From positions 312,039 to 376,038 of the forward strand of contig NZ_BSNI01000002.1 in NCBI RefSeq assembly GCF_030159895.1: 64,000 bases of DNA, written 5' to 3'. Of this stretch, positions 36,096-44,669 are shown piece after piece (within the stretch, counting starts at the first letter, position 1; each line of letters opens with the position of its first letter). Under the pieces are notes generated by a model that had not been told where the DNA came from, searched no databases, and saw only the letters and a program-made list of their open reading frames with translations. The stretch is from Maritalea porphyrae. GTDB lineage: Bacteria > Pseudomonadota > Alphaproteobacteria > Rhizobiales > Devosiaceae. Position numbers and translations under genes: made by a program.

Positions 36096-36374
36096 AAAAC
36101 CTCACTCTTCGTGACGTAGACCACTAAAAGCTGAAACCAAATCCAAGTCCCAGCGCCAAAAATATACCATGATTCGCATCACAAATTTCTGACAATGCGC
36201 CACAAGCTGCGCAACACATTGTTTTATTTAGGTTTCCGCTCAGCACGCTCAACAATATTTAATGTCGACCGCCTTGTATTTTCCACAAACCATCGCCATA
36301 TTAGCTCTCGAATGGCGCAAAGCATGAGCTTTGGGCTCCCTTAACGCTGCAATTGATAAAAGAGGTTATCATCA

Positions 36375-37142
36375 ATGGCACAATATGATCGTCAAACATC
36401 GGCCACTCAGAGCGGCACACAGGCCGTTATCGACGAGGGCCTGCGCAGCTACATGCTGGGCATCTACAACTATATGGGTATCGCGCTCGGCATCACCGGC
36501 GTTGTCGCCTATTTCCTGACCTTTTTGACCACCACAACCAATCCGGATGCGGCGGTTGCACAAATGGGCAGCCACTATCTCACCCAATTGGGCGTCACAC
36601 TTTATGGTTCGCCTTTGCAGTGGGTAGTTGCTCTTGCGCCTTTGGCCTTTGTGTTCGGCCTTAGCTTTGGCATCAACAAGATGCGCTTCGCGACCGCGCA
36701 GATGGTCTTTTGGGGCTTTGCGGTTGCAATGGGTCTCTCACTATCTTCGATCTTCCTGCAATATACAGGTGAATCGATCGCGCGTGTGTTCTTCATCACC
36801 GCAGGTACATTTGGTGCCATGAGCCTTTATGGCTATACCACTAAGCGTGACCTGACCGGCATGGGCTCGTTTTTGATGATGGGCTTGATCGGCATTATCA
36901 TTGCTTCGATCGTCAACATCTTCCTCGCTTCTGGTCCTTTGGCTTTCGCCATTTCAGTAATCGGTGTGTTGGTGTTTGTCGGCCTTACAGCCTATGACAC
37001 GCAAAAAATCAAAATGATGTATTTTGAGGGTGATGGCGCTGACGCAATGGGCAAGAAAATGCTCATGGGTGCTTTGACCTTGTACCTTGATTTCATCAAC
37101 CTATTCATCATGCTGTTGCGTTTGTTCGGCAATCGCGAATAG
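36375..37142 (+). CDS. Bax inhibitor-1/YccA family membrane protein
   Basis: A 255-residue protein with seven membrane helices. YMLGIYNYMGIALGITGVVA at the start and ALTLYLDFINLFIMLLRLFG at the end are the BI-1 landmarks, with TAYDTQKIK between. Bacterial members are linked to calcium leak and to FtsH-dependent membrane quality control. AGAGGTTATCATCA precedes the ATG. A pair of inverted repeats follows the stop. Confidence 0.93.
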   Translation: MAQYDRQTSATQSGTQAVIDEGLRSYMLGIYNYMGIALGITGVVAYFLTFLTTTTNPDAAVAQMGSHYLTQLGVTLYGSPLQWVVALAPLAFVFGLSFGINKMRFATAQMVFWGFAVAMGLSLSSIFLQYTGESIARVFFITAGTFGAMSLYGYTTKRDLTGMGSFLMMGLIGIIIASIVNIFLASGPLAFAISVIGVLVFVGLTAYDTQKIKMMYFEGDGADAMGKKMLMGALTLYLDFINLFIMLLRLFGNRE

Positions 37143-37149
37143 GTAAGGC

Positions 37150-37213
37150 AAAGCCAAACTTTGGCTTTGAATAATCCAAGAAGGCTCCGTACATTTGTGC
37201 GGAGCCTTCTTTG
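37150..37213 (+). terminator. Two tandem inverted repeats, the second a terminator
   Basis: First, CAAAGCCAAA (37150-37159) faces TTTGGCTTTG (37161-37170), a perfect 10-bp repeat. Second, AAGAAGGCTCCG (37179-37190) pairs with CGGAGCCTTCTT (37201-37212), followed by TTTG. The second stem has an A-run before and T-run after and should terminate the BI-1 gene. It ends just 16 bases before the next start codon. Confidence 0.8.
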
Positions 37214-37228
37214 TTGTCGGAGCCAACG

Positions 37229-37735
37229 ATGCAGATCACACAGTTCAGAACATCTCAGACATCTGAGATCACCGCGCTCTACGCCCATTATGTGGGCACC
37301 ACGGCCATCACCTTTGATCTTGATCCGCCAAGCGAAAGCCAAATGGCTGAAAAGCTCCATGGTCTTTTGCACGATGGCTATCCCGTGCTTGTGGCCACAA
37401 ATGATAGCAACAAGCTGGCTGGCTATGCCTATGCAAGTTCATACCGCCCAAAGCGTGCCTATCAGCATTCGGCAGAAGTCACGATCTATGTCGACCCCGC
37501 GGCACAAGGCCAAGGGGTCGGCAGCGCATTGATGAATGCTTTAATTGAAGCGTTGCAAGCAGCGGAGCAATTTCACCTAGCGATCGCCATGATTGCGGAC
37601 GACGCTAAGGCGTCCATTAAATTACATCAGAAGTTCGGATTTAAAAAAGTCGGCTATTTGCCTGAAGTGGGTCGCAAATTTAACAAGTGGCATGGCGTTT
37701 CGATCCTGCAGCGATCTTTGTCCAAAATACCCTAG
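37229..37735 (+). CDS. GNAT family N-acetyltransferase (phosphinothricin acetyltransferase-like)
   Basis: A 168-residue acetyltransferase. The early ITALYAHYVGTTAITFDLDPP and VLVATNDSNKLAGYAYAS are typical of the Pat/YncA branch. The acetyl-CoA loop is VDPAAQGQGVGSAL (RxxGxG-like, here QGQGVG), and the end IKLHQKFGFKKVGYLPEVGRKF is the family landmark. Substrates range from phosphinothricin to methionine sulfoximine; none can be chosen. GGAG stands 7 bases before the ATG at 37229. It overlaps the convergent DUF2794 gene by 4 bases. Confidence 0.92.
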   Translation: MQITQFRTSQTSEITALYAHYVGTTAITFDLDPPSESQMAEKLHGLLHDGYPVLVATNDSNKLAGYAYASSYRPKRAYQHSAEVTIYVDPAAQGQGVGSALMNALIEALQAAEQFHLAIAMIADDAKASIKLHQKFGFKKVGYLPEVGRKFNKWHGVSILQRSLSKIP

Positions 37736-38127
37736 CGTACGGCAGCGATATTCCCATCGAGCACGCGCAGCACCTGATGCAATTCATGGCCGCGCTTTAG
37801 CACTTGCCCCGCATGGCCGAGCACACGGTACATGCCCTGCTTCTTGCGCAATTTCGGGTCTTTTTCGATCCGGAAGACGGGCATTTCGCTTGCGCGTTTA
37901 AAGATCGAAAACACCGCCCGATCTTTAAGCATATCAATCGCATAGTCTTTCCATTCACCATTGGCCACTTGCCGACCATAAACATTTAGAAGAACGGAAA
38001 GCTCTTTGCGGTCAAAAGAAACTATTTCGGGAATGGGTTTAGGTTTGGCTTTAACAACGTCATCACTTGAATGAACCAGCTTTAACTTCACTGGTGATTT
38101 TGGCAACGAATGTTCAGTCAAAGTCAA
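37732..38127 (-). CDS. DUF2794 family protein
   Basis: A 131-residue protein. The region VSFDRKELSVLLNVYGRQVA, followed by GEWKDYAIDMLKDRAVFSIF and the end RRGHELHQVLRVLDGN-like tail, matches DUF2794, a family largely confined to alphaproteobacteria with no known function. The N-terminal 35 residues are lysine- and proline-rich and poorly structured. It converges with the GNAT gene by a 4-base overlap. Confidence 0.85.
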   Translation of the reverse strand: MTLTEHSLPKSPVKLKLVHSSDDVVKAKPKPIPEIVSFDRKELSVLLNVYGRQVANGEWKDYAIDMLKDRAVFSIFKRASEMPVFRIEKDPKLRKKQGMYRVLGHAGQVLKRGHELHQVLRVLDGNIAAVR

Positions 38128-38269
38128 ACCTCCTCAGCACATCTATATCTTCGCATGATTGCGCCAAATATTGGTTAAGGCAAGGGATAAAAAAGCCTCT
38201 AAATCGTCACAATTCGCCCCTTTTCTCGCCGAAAAGCATCACTATCTATTAATCATAGCCTCCAGTACC

Positions 38270-38322
38270 CCGGCCCTTGGACTGTTTTAGCCCCCAATCG
38301 AAGAGCAGTTCCAAGGCGCCGG
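38270..38322. other. Long imperfect hairpin between DUF2794 and DUF1223 genes
   Basis: Left arm 38270-38284 (CCGGC-CCTTGG-ACTG region) pairs with right arm 38306-38322 (CAGT-T-CCAAGG-C-GCCGG) with two single-base bulges, leaving a 21-base loop. No T-run follows on either strand. It could be part of a small RNA or an unusual 5' leader; it is not a standard terminator. Confidence 0.45.
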
Positions 38323-38350
38323 ACCCCCAAAAATCAGCATCAAAGATGCG

Positions 38351-38386
38351 AAAACCCCCAAAGCTCCAAATTGGGGGTTCTTTTTT
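38351..38386. terminator. Bidirectional terminator downstream of the DUF1223 gene
   Basis: AACCCCCAA (38353-38361) pairs with TTGGGGGTT (38371-38379), with a run CTTTTTT after it on the plus strand and TTTT after it on the minus strand. It lies 26 bases past the DUF1223 stop (minus strand) and should end that transcript. Confidence 0.75.
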
Positions 38387-38411
38387 GTCAAAATTTTGGA
38401 TTGAGAGCGGC

Positions 38412-39152
38412 TTAGCGCAGCATCGAAACCGCGCCAAGTATGCGTCCGGGCAGGCCTTTAGCGGTGCGCTCCTGCACCAAAATCGCAAGGCCGTTAATCT
38501 CATCATTCATCATTTGCGGCACAGGCAAACTCAACTCAACGCCTTTTTGCGGCATCCACATGCCCACAAGCTGTCGGTTTTTGACAATTGAGGAATAGGT
38601 GATTGATCGACCTCGGTTCTCGCCCCGGCCAATATCAACCTTGGCATTTGCCACAAAGGGCACCAACCACACCGTCGCATCTTTTAGATCAATATCCGCC
38701 GGCGGAATACTAATCGAAAGCATGTCGCCAACTTCGGCAACTTCCACTTTCACATTGAGGCTAGCCTGCGCGGTAAGCTTATCGATCTCATCGCGATAGG
38801 ACCCAACCACATCTGTGCGACCATTGATGATCATTTGAGGCGTATAAATGCGTTTCTCACCATTCGCACGGGCATATTGGCGCTGCAAATCAGAATGCGC
38901 TTTTTGGCTAAACGTGTCTTCCCAGCCAATATAATTCCAATAATCTACATGATAGGCGAGTGTGATAAACCGCTTATCCTTTGCCAATTCGCCCAGAATT
39001 TCATCTGCAGGCGGACAAGATGAACAACCCTGAGAGGTAAACAACTCAAGCACAGCAACGGGTTCTGCCTTAATGTCCATGGCAGAAATCGGCGCAATGC
39101 TGGTGAGAACCAGCCCCAGCGCTCCAGCAAATTTTGAGATCAACTTCATCAT
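38412..39152 (-). CDS. DUF1223 thioredoxin-like exported protein
   Basis: A 246-residue protein. After a signal-like segment (KLISKFAGALGLVLTSIAPI) comes VLELFTSQGCSSCPPADEIL, the DUF1223 signature with a CxxC pair in a thioredoxin-like fold, then HVDYWNYIGWEDTF and YTPQMIINGRTDVVGS. The location is periplasm or membrane surface, and the substrate is unknown. Several in-frame ATGs (39152, 39149, and upstream to 39197) are possible and none has a clear ribosome-binding site. Confidence 0.82.
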   Translation of the reverse strand: MMKLISKFAGALGLVLTSIAPISAMDIKAEPVAVLELFTSQGCSSCPPADEILGELAKDKRFITLAYHVDYWNYIGWEDTFSQKAHSDLQRQYARANGEKRIYTPQMIINGRTDVVGSYRDEIDKLTAQASLNVKVEVAEVGDMLSISIPPADIDLKDATVWLVPFVANAKVDIGRGENRGRSITYSSIVKNRQLVGMWMPQKGVELSLPVPQMMNDEINGLAILVQERTAKGLPGRILGAVSMLR

Positions 39153-39230
39153 GGCAAAAGTCATAATTGAATATGTCTTCAACCACCAGTCACACAAACT
39201 GACTAATTCGTGAGCATCTGGCTTTACACA

Positions 39231-39788
39231 TCAAAACAAAGTGGCAAGCATTAGGTTTTCAAATTGGTCTTTTGTATCTTCTGCGCTTTGGCAAGCGCGA
39301 TGCATAACAATGGCGTGAACCAAAAATGCCCGCAAAATCTCAAGCTTCTGGTCGGTACGTAAGTCTTTAGATGGCGGCAGGTGCACAGCAATTACTGCAT
39401 AGAACCGCGCTTCAACAGGACCAATTATGCGTTCACAAATATCATGGCCATCCCAAAGCATAATGCGCCCATAAACGTCGTCTGAAAATGCAAAGTCCAG
39501 AAACTGAACAAGTGGATCTATCAGTTCCTTTGGGGAAATATCATCTGGCATTTGCGCAATGTGGTCGCACAGTTCATCCAGTTTTTGAGCGAACAACGCC
39601 GCCGGCAGCGCTAATTTTTCGCTGTAATGGGCCAGCACTGTGCCCTTCCCCACGCCCGCTTCTATAGCAATCGCCGAAATCGAAATCTCGTCGAAGGCCT
39701 TTGTCAGCGCCAACCGATCATAAGCACTTTGGATTGCTTTGCGGGTTTTGAGCGCCCGCTCTTGTTTGCCTTCAACACGAATATTCAT
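39231..39788 (-). CDS. TetR/AcrR family transcriptional regulator, divergent from quinone reductase
   Basis: A 185-residue regulator. The HTH is ISISAIAIEAGVGKGTVLAH with the following HYSEKLALPAAL, and a short ligand domain ends CQSAEDTKDQFENLMLATLF. It is divergent from the flavodoxin-fold quinone reductase at 39868, with two near-identical palindromes TTGACC-NN-GGTCAA between them, so it very probably represses that gene and itself. The inducing ligand may be a quinone or related electrophile; this is inference from context. Confidence 0.9.
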   Translation of the reverse strand: MNIRVEGKQERALKTRKAIQSAYDRLALTKAFDEISISAIAIEAGVGKGTVLAHYSEKLALPAALFAQKLDELCDHIAQMPDDISPKELIDPLVQFLDFAFSDDVYGRIMLWDGHDICERIIGPVEARFYAVIAVHLPPSKDLRTDQKLEILRAFLVHAIVMHRACQSAEDTKDQFENLMLATLF

Positions 39789-39806
39789 GACTTACCCTTA
39801 GCACAA

Positions 39807-39852
39807 TTGACCGCAGTCAAAAAGTGCATTATATAAAGTTGACCACGGTCAA
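39807..39852. promoter_or_regulatory. Twin TetR-type operators
   Basis: Two palindromes, TTGACCGCAGTCAA (39807-39820) and TTGACCACGGTCAA (39839-39852), are centred 32 bp apart (about three helical turns) in the divergent promoter. Their half-site TTGACC resembles FNR half-sites, but their perfect symmetry and pairing beside a TetR gene favour TetR operators. Confidence 0.7.
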
Positions 39853-39867
39853 TTTATGGAGAATTTT

Positions 39868-40470
39868 GTGACCAATATTCTAGTTCTATCCGGCCATCCG
39901 CGCCCAAACAGTTTCACTGAACAGCTGAGCAAGGCCTATGTTGAAGGCGCACAGGCGGCTGGCCATCAAACATCCCTTATGATGTTGCATCAGCTTGAAA
40001 TCGGGCACGACCCTGTCGCTCCAAAGCCTTCACACGAAAGCTGGTCCAGTGACCTTGATCGTCTGTGGCAACATATGTTGGAAGCTGACCATATCGTTAT
40101 CGCCCACCCCTTATGGTGGGGATCAATGCCTGGGGAACTGAAACTGCTTTTTGATCGCCTATTGGTGTCCGGCAAGGCCTATAGTTATGAGCAGGGCAAC
40201 GCCTTCCCTGTTGGGCACCTTAAGGGCAAAACGGCGGAGGTGATTATGACCTCAGACACGCCGAATTGGTTTTACAAGATTGGCTATCACAGCGCGCAAA
40301 CGCAATTGATGAAGAATCAAATCCTAAAATTCATCGGCCTAAAGCCAATTCGGTTTACCCATATTTCGCCAATGCGCACCATGAACGAAAAGCAACTCAA
40401 AGAAAAGTTGAACCAGACCTATCAATTGGGGTTCAGCCTAAAGCCCCAAAAACAAAAGAGCGCGGCCTAG
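39868..40470 (+). CDS. Flavodoxin-fold NAD(P)H dehydrogenase (quinone)-like protein
   Basis: A 200-residue protein of the NQO1/MdaB/KefF group. VLSGHPRPNSFTEQL is the FAD/FMN-binding start and IAHPLWWGSMPGELKLLFDR is the second flavin loop. It should reduce quinones or related electrophiles with NAD(P)H. GGAG lies 7 bases before the GTG at 39868, whereas the ATG at 39856 has no ribosome-binding site, so GTG is preferred. Its stop codon lies in the loop of the hairpin that terminates acnA on the other strand. Confidence 0.9.
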   Translation: MTNILVLSGHPRPNSFTEQLSKAYVEGAQAAGHQTSLMMLHQLEIGHDPVAPKPSHESWSSDLDRLWQHMLEADHIVIAHPLWWGSMPGELKLLFDRLLVSGKAYSYEQGNAFPVGHLKGKTAEVIMTSDTPNWFYKIGYHSAQTQLMKNQILKFIGLKPIRFTHISPMRTMNEKQLKEKLNQTYQLGFSLKPQKQKSAA

Positions 40471-40481
40471 TCGCCGCGCTC
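40449..40481 (-). terminator. Terminator of acnA
   Basis: GAGCGCGGC (40458-40466) and GCCGCGCTC (40473-40481) form a perfect 9-bp stem. On the minus strand it is followed by TTTTGTTTTT. The stop codon of the convergent quinone reductase gene (TAG, 40468-40470) lies in its loop. Confidence 0.85.
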
Positions 40482-40502
40482 TCAATTCAATTGGCAATAC
40501 TA

Positions 40503-43178
40503 TTAGCTCACCAAATTGCGCAATACATAGTGCAAAATGCCGCCATTGCGGTAATAGTCGAGCTCGTCCTCCGTATCGATCCGGCAAAGCGCTTCAAAGC
40601 TCCTATCAGAACCGTTAGGGGACTTCACTTTCACGGTGACATCACAACGCGGTGTTATATCCGCTAAGCCTTCAATGCTGATTTCCTCATCGCCGGTAAG
40701 GCCCAAAGAGGTCCAACTTGCACCATCTTTGAACTGCAACGGCAACACGCCCATGCCCACAAGGTTTGAGCGGTGAATACGTTCAAAGCTTTCAACAATC
40801 ACCGCGCGAACACCAAGCAAAATCGTACCTTTCGCCGCCCAATCTCGAGATGAACCTGTGCCATATTCTTTGCCGCCAAACACCACCAATGGCGTGCCTT
40901 GGTCGGCATAGGCCATCGCCGCATCATACATGGCGGCGACTTCCCCAGATGGGTCTTTTGTGAAACCGCCTTCCACACCAGGCACCATTTGGTTCTTGAT
41001 CCGAATATTGGCAAACGTGCCGCGCATCATAATTTCATGATTGCCGCGTCGCGAGCCATAGGAGTTAAAGTCTTTCACCCCAACTTGCCGTTCCAGCAAA
41101 TATTTGCCCGCTGGCGTGTCCGATTTAAACGATCCCGCAGGCGAAATATGGTCAGTTGTAATGCTGTCACCAAACAGGCTCAAAATCCGCGCATTTTTCA
41201 CGTCCTGAACCGGCGCTGGCTCTTTGGTCAGACCCTCAAAATATGGCGGGTTTTGGACATAGGTGGAAGATGAATTCCACGCATAGGTTTCGCCACCTTC
41301 AACCTTAATGTCGCGCCAACCCGCATCGCCTTTAAAGACATCGGAATAGCGTTTGTTGAACATTTCTGGCGTGACGTTTTCACGTACAATTTGTTTGATT
41401 TCTTCGCTCGTTGGCCACAAGTCTTTCAAATAGACTGGATTGCCGTCGGCATCATTGCCCAATGCTTCTGTTGTGATATCCAAACTCATATTGCCCGCCA
41501 GCGCATAGGCTACAACCAATGGCGGTGACGCCAAATAGTTGGCTTTAACATCTGGGTTCACCCGGCCCTCAAAGTTCCGGTTGCCGGACAAGACCGAGCA
41601 TGCCACCAAATCATGTTCATTGACCGCTTTTGAAATCTCAGGCGGCAAAGGACCTGAATTGCCAATACAAGTGGTGCAGCCATAGCCCACAAGATTAAAG
41701 CCAAGCGCATCCAGATCATCTTGCAAACCAGATGAGGTGAGATAATCCGTCACTACTTGCGAGCCCGGTGCAAGAGATGTTTTCACCCAAGGTTTCACTT
41801 CCAAACCAAGCGCCCGCGCTTTGCGCGCCACCAATCCGGCGGCAACCAAAACCGCCGGGTTTGACGTATTGGTGCAAGAGGTAATCGCTGCAATCACCAC
41901 ATCACCATGGGTGATGGAAAAATCCTTACCTTCGACAGCTGCTTTGGGTTGATCTGTTTTGCCAAATTCATCTGCAAGCGCGGCCACAAATTTCGGCTTC
42001 GCCTCGTCAAGATTGATCCGATCTTGCGGACGTTTCGGTCCAGAAATTGACGGCACCACTTCATCTAGGTCGAGATAAAGCGTGTCTGTATATTCCGCAT
42101 CAACGGTTGATCCGTCGCGGAACATGCCTTGCGCCTTTGAATAGGCTTCAACCAGTGCCACCCGCTCTTCTTCGCGCCCAGATGTGCGCAAATAATCAAG
42201 CGTGTCATCGTCGACCGGGAAAAAGCCGCAAGTCGCACCATATTCAGGTGCCATATTGGCAATGGTGGCTTGATCTTCCAACGTTAGATTATCGAGCCCG
42301 GGGCCAAAGAACTCAACGAACTTGCCAACAACGCCGCGTTCACGCAGCATCTCAACAACCTTAAGCACCAAGTCAGTGGCGGTGATCCCATCGCGCATAT
42401 TGCCTTCAAGCTTAAAGCCAATCACTTCAGGGATCAGCATCGAAATCGGTTGCCCAAGCATTGCCGCTTCCGCTTCGATGCCGCCAACACCCCACCCCAG
42501 AACGGACAAGCCATTGATCATGGTGGTGTGACTATCGGTGCCCACCAACGTGTCTGGATAGGCAATGGTTTCCCCATTCTCTTCCTTGGTCCAAACGGTC
42601 TGGGCTAAATATTCAAGGTTCACTTGGTGGCAAATACCGGTGCCCGGTGGCACCACGCGGAAGTTATCAAATGCTTCTTGGCCCCAGCGCAAAAACTCAT
42701 AGCGCTCGCCATTGCGCTCATATTCGCGCTCCACATTTTGCGTAAAGGCATTGCCGGTGCCGAAAAAATCAACCATCACCGAGTGGTCAATCACCAAGTC
42801 AACTGGGACTTGCGGATTGATCTTTTGCGGATCTGCGCCAAGCTTTGCTGTCGCATCGCGCATTGCAGCCAAATCCACAACTGCGGGTACGCCTGTAAAA
42901 TCCTGCATCAATACACGGGCTGGACGATAAGAAATCTCTTGCGCAGATGATTTGGTTTTAAGCCAATCTGCGCACGCAAGAATGTCTTCTTTTGTCACCG
43001 TGCGGCCATCTTCAAAGCGCAACAGGTTTTCCAACACCACCTTTAAAGAATTGGGAAGCTTGGATATCCCTGCAAGCCCGTTTTTCTCAGCTTCCGGAAG
43101 GGAAAAATATGTGTAATTTTTGTCGCCAACTTTAAGCGTTTGCTTGGCGTTAAAACTGTTCAATGAGCTATTTGTCAC
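40503..43178 (-). CDS. acnA: Aconitate hydratase A (aconitase)
   Basis: An 891-residue enzyme of normal AcnA length. The iron-sulfur cysteines are in [12 protein letters not shown] and [13 protein letters not shown]. The substrate and swivel-domain landmarks [30 protein letters not shown] and [18 protein letters not shown] are all present. It interconverts citrate and isocitrate in the TCA cycle. It is divergent from ccmA, a neighbourhood usual in Hyphomicrobiales, and ends at a strong hairpin shared with the convergent quinone reductase gene. Confidence 0.98.
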   Translation of the reverse strand: MTNSSLNSFNAKQTLKVGDKNYTYFSLPEAEKNGLAGISKLPNSLKVVLENLLRFEDGRTVTKEDILACADWLKTKSSAQEISYRPARVLMQDFTGVPAVVDLAAMRDATAKLGADPQKINPQVPVDLVIDHSVMVDFFGTGNAFTQNVEREYERNGERYEFLRWGQEAFDNFRVVPPGTGICHQVNLEYLAQTVWTKEENGETIAYPDTLVGTDSHTTMINGLSVLGWGVGGIEAEAAMLGQPISMLIPEVIGFKLEGNMRDGITATDLVLKVVEMLRERGVVGKFVEFFGPGLDNLTLEDQATIANMAPEYGATCGFFPVDDDTLDYLRTSGREEERVALVEAYSKAQGMFRDGSTVDAEYTDTLYLDLDEVVPSISGPKRPQDRINLDEAKPKFVAALADEFGKTDQPKAAVEGKDFSITHGDVVIAAITSCTNTSNPAVLVAAGLVARKARALGLEVKPWVKTSLAPGSQVVTDYLTSSGLQDDLDALGFNLVGYGCTTCIGNSGPLPPEISKAVNEHDLVACSVLSGNRNFEGRVNPDVKANYLASPPLVVAYALAGNMSLDITTEALGNDADGNPVYLKDLWPTSEEIKQIVRENVTPEMFNKRYSDVFKGDAGWRDIKVEGGETYAWNSSSTYVQNPPYFEGLTKEPAPVQDVKNARILSLFGDSITTDHISPAGSFKSDTPAGKYLLERQVGVKDFNSYGSRRGNHEIMMRGTFANIRIKNQMVPGVEGGFTKDPSGEVAAMYDAAMAYADQGTPLVVFGGKEYGTGSSRDWAAKGTILLGVRAVIVESFERIHRSNLVGMGVLPLQFKDGASWTSLGLTGDEEISIEGLADITPRCDVTVKVKSPNGSDRSFEALCRIDTEDELDYYRNGGILHYVLRNLVS

Positions 43179-43214
43179 GTCAACTGCCTATCTATTCGAA
43201 TTTCGAACTGGCTC

Positions 43215-43246
43215 TGACCAAAAGCATCTCGTTTCACTTTTGGTCA
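43215..43246. promoter_or_regulatory. Inverted repeat between acnA and ccmA
   Basis: TGACCAAAAG (43215-43224) is mirrored by CTTTTGGTCA (43237-43246): perfect 10-bp arms, 12-base spacer. It lies 37 bp upstream of acnA and 108 bp upstream of ccmA. The position close to the acnA start suggests an operator for acnA; no T-run follows. Confidence 0.5.
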
Positions 43247-43353
43247 AAAAGCATGAAACGAACACCGCTGTCCCCACGGTGGTGCTCACGCCGATATATA
43301 GTGAATATAATCTTCTCTTGCCAGTGCGTAGTCTATTCCAATATCACTGCACC

Positions 43354-43998
43354 ATGATAGAGAGCTCACAAATCGTTGAAAAGACATCCGTAAAGGTGCG
43401 CGAATTGTCAGTTTCGCGCGGCGGCTTTGTTATTTTTGAGGATGTTTCCTTCGATGCAAACCCCGGTGAAGTTGTTTTGTTGCGCGGCCCCAATGGCGCA
43501 GGCAAATCCACCTGCCTTGCAGCCCTGCACGGCGCACTGCACCCTACCCATGGCATCATCGATATTGAACTGGATGACGAAGAACGCTCGCCCCGCGAAC
43601 TAATCCATGTGATCGGGCATGTGCCCGGGGTGAAAACCACCCTCACCGTACGCGAGAACTTGCAGTTTTGGGCTGACCTTTATGGCGGGTCCAATGATGT
43701 CGACAATGCCATCGACGCAGCGGGACTGCATCCAATTGCCGATAGCGACGCTTCAATTTTGTCCGCCGGTCAAACACGGCGTTTGGCACTGGCTCGTTTA
43801 CTGGTCGCTGAACGCCCGATTTGGATTTTGGACGAGCCAACTTCCGCGCTTGATAAACAAGGCGATGCATGGGTTGGACATTTAATTGCTGAACACGCCA
43901 AGAAAGGCGGCATCGTCATTGCCGCAACGCACCTTGATATTCCGCACGTGCCAGCGGACAAAATCAAAACAGTGATGATCAACGGAGCAGCAGCATGA
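43354..43998 (+). CDS. ccmA: Heme exporter ATP-binding subunit CcmA
   Basis: A 214-residue ABC ATPase. Walker A is GPNGAGKST, the signature is LSAGQTRRLALARLL and Walker B is IWILDEPTSALD. With CcmB/CcmC it forms the complex that releases holo-CcmE for cytochrome c maturation. The ATG at 43354 gives the usual N-terminus; the frame extends upstream without a better start. Its stop overlaps the ccmB start by 4 bases. The products mature the c-type hemes of CcoO and CcoP encoded elsewhere in the window. Confidence 0.96.
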   Translation: MIESSQIVEKTSVKVRELSVSRGGFVIFEDVSFDANPGEVVLLRGPNGAGKSTCLAALHGALHPTHGIIDIELDDEERSPRELIHVIGHVPGVKTTLTVRENLQFWADLYGGSNDVDNAIDAAGLHPIADSDASILSAGQTRRLALARLLVAERPIWILDEPTSALDKQGDAWVGHLIAEHAKKGGIVIAATHLDIPHVPADKIKTVMINGAAA

Positions 43999-44660
43999 AG
44001 GCGTTTTGGGCTGTTGTCTTGCGCGACATCAAACTCGCCACCCGCATTGGCGGTGATGCGCTGACCGTCGTGCTGTTTTACATTATGGTTGGCGCCATCA
44101 TGCCCTTTGCGATTGGGCCAGACAAAGTGCTGCTGATGAAACTCGGACCCGCCATCATTTGGATTTCGGCGCTTCTGTCACTGCTGCTCGCGCTTGATCG
44201 CTTGTTCCGCACCGACCACGAAGACGGCTCACTCATCGCCATGCGACAAGCCCATCTGCCGCTCGAAATGATTGTGCTCGCCAAGCTAATCGCCCACTGG
44301 CTGACCAATGCAGCGCCATTGATTATTGCAACGCCCCTATTGGCGATTTTGCTCAACTTGGATGCTAGCCAAACCATCAAAGTGATTTTCACCCTATTGA
44401 TCGGCACCCCCGCACTGGTGTGTTTTGGCGCAATTGGCGCAGCGGTTACCGTGACAATAAAGCGCGGCGGTCTGATCGCCCCAATCCTTATTTTGCCACT
44501 TTCCATCCCCACGCTGATTTTTGGGGTAAGTGCCCTCTCAACCGGTGCAATTGAAACAGCGTCTAGTTCTGCACTGCTGTTCTTAGCTGGTTTTACGCTA
44601 TTGGCATTGGTGTTCACCCCCTTTGCGACAGCGCTTGCGCTTAAAATGGGAGCCGAGTAA
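43995..44660 (+). CDS. ccmB: Heme exporter membrane subunit CcmB
   Basis: A 221-residue protein with six membrane helices. The start MKAFWAVVLRDIKLATRIGG, followed by LLLALDRLFRTDHEDGSLIAM (landmark only), is the CcmB signature. It is the membrane partner of CcmA in system I cytochrome c biogenesis. Overlaps ccmA by 4 bases, and ccmC starts 9 bases later. Confidence 0.96.
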   Translation: MKAFWAVVLRDIKLATRIGGDALTVVLFYIMVGAIMPFAIGPDKVLLMKLGPAIIWISALLSLLLALDRLFRTDHEDGSLIAMRQAHLPLEMIVLAKLIAHWLTNAAPLIIATPLLAILLNLDASQTIKVIFTLLIGTPALVCFGAIGAAVTVTIKRGGLIAPILILPLSIPTLIFGVSALSTGAIETASSSALLFLAGFTLLALVFTPFATALALKMGAE

Positions 44661-44669
44661 AGAGTATAT

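Noticed and set aside
38277-38591. Short open frames on both strands between DUF2794 and DUF1223 genes
   Set aside because: They consist mostly of the two hairpins and the 3' end of the DUF1223 gene, and lack ribosome-binding sites.
39807-39852. FNR/FixK boxes in front of the quinone reductase
   Set aside because: The half-site is similar, but perfect symmetry, duplication and the adjacent TetR gene make TetR operators the better reading.
43120-43353. A longer N-terminus for ccmA
   Set aside because: The extension overlaps the acnA start region, is not family-like and includes the inverted repeat at 43215-43246.
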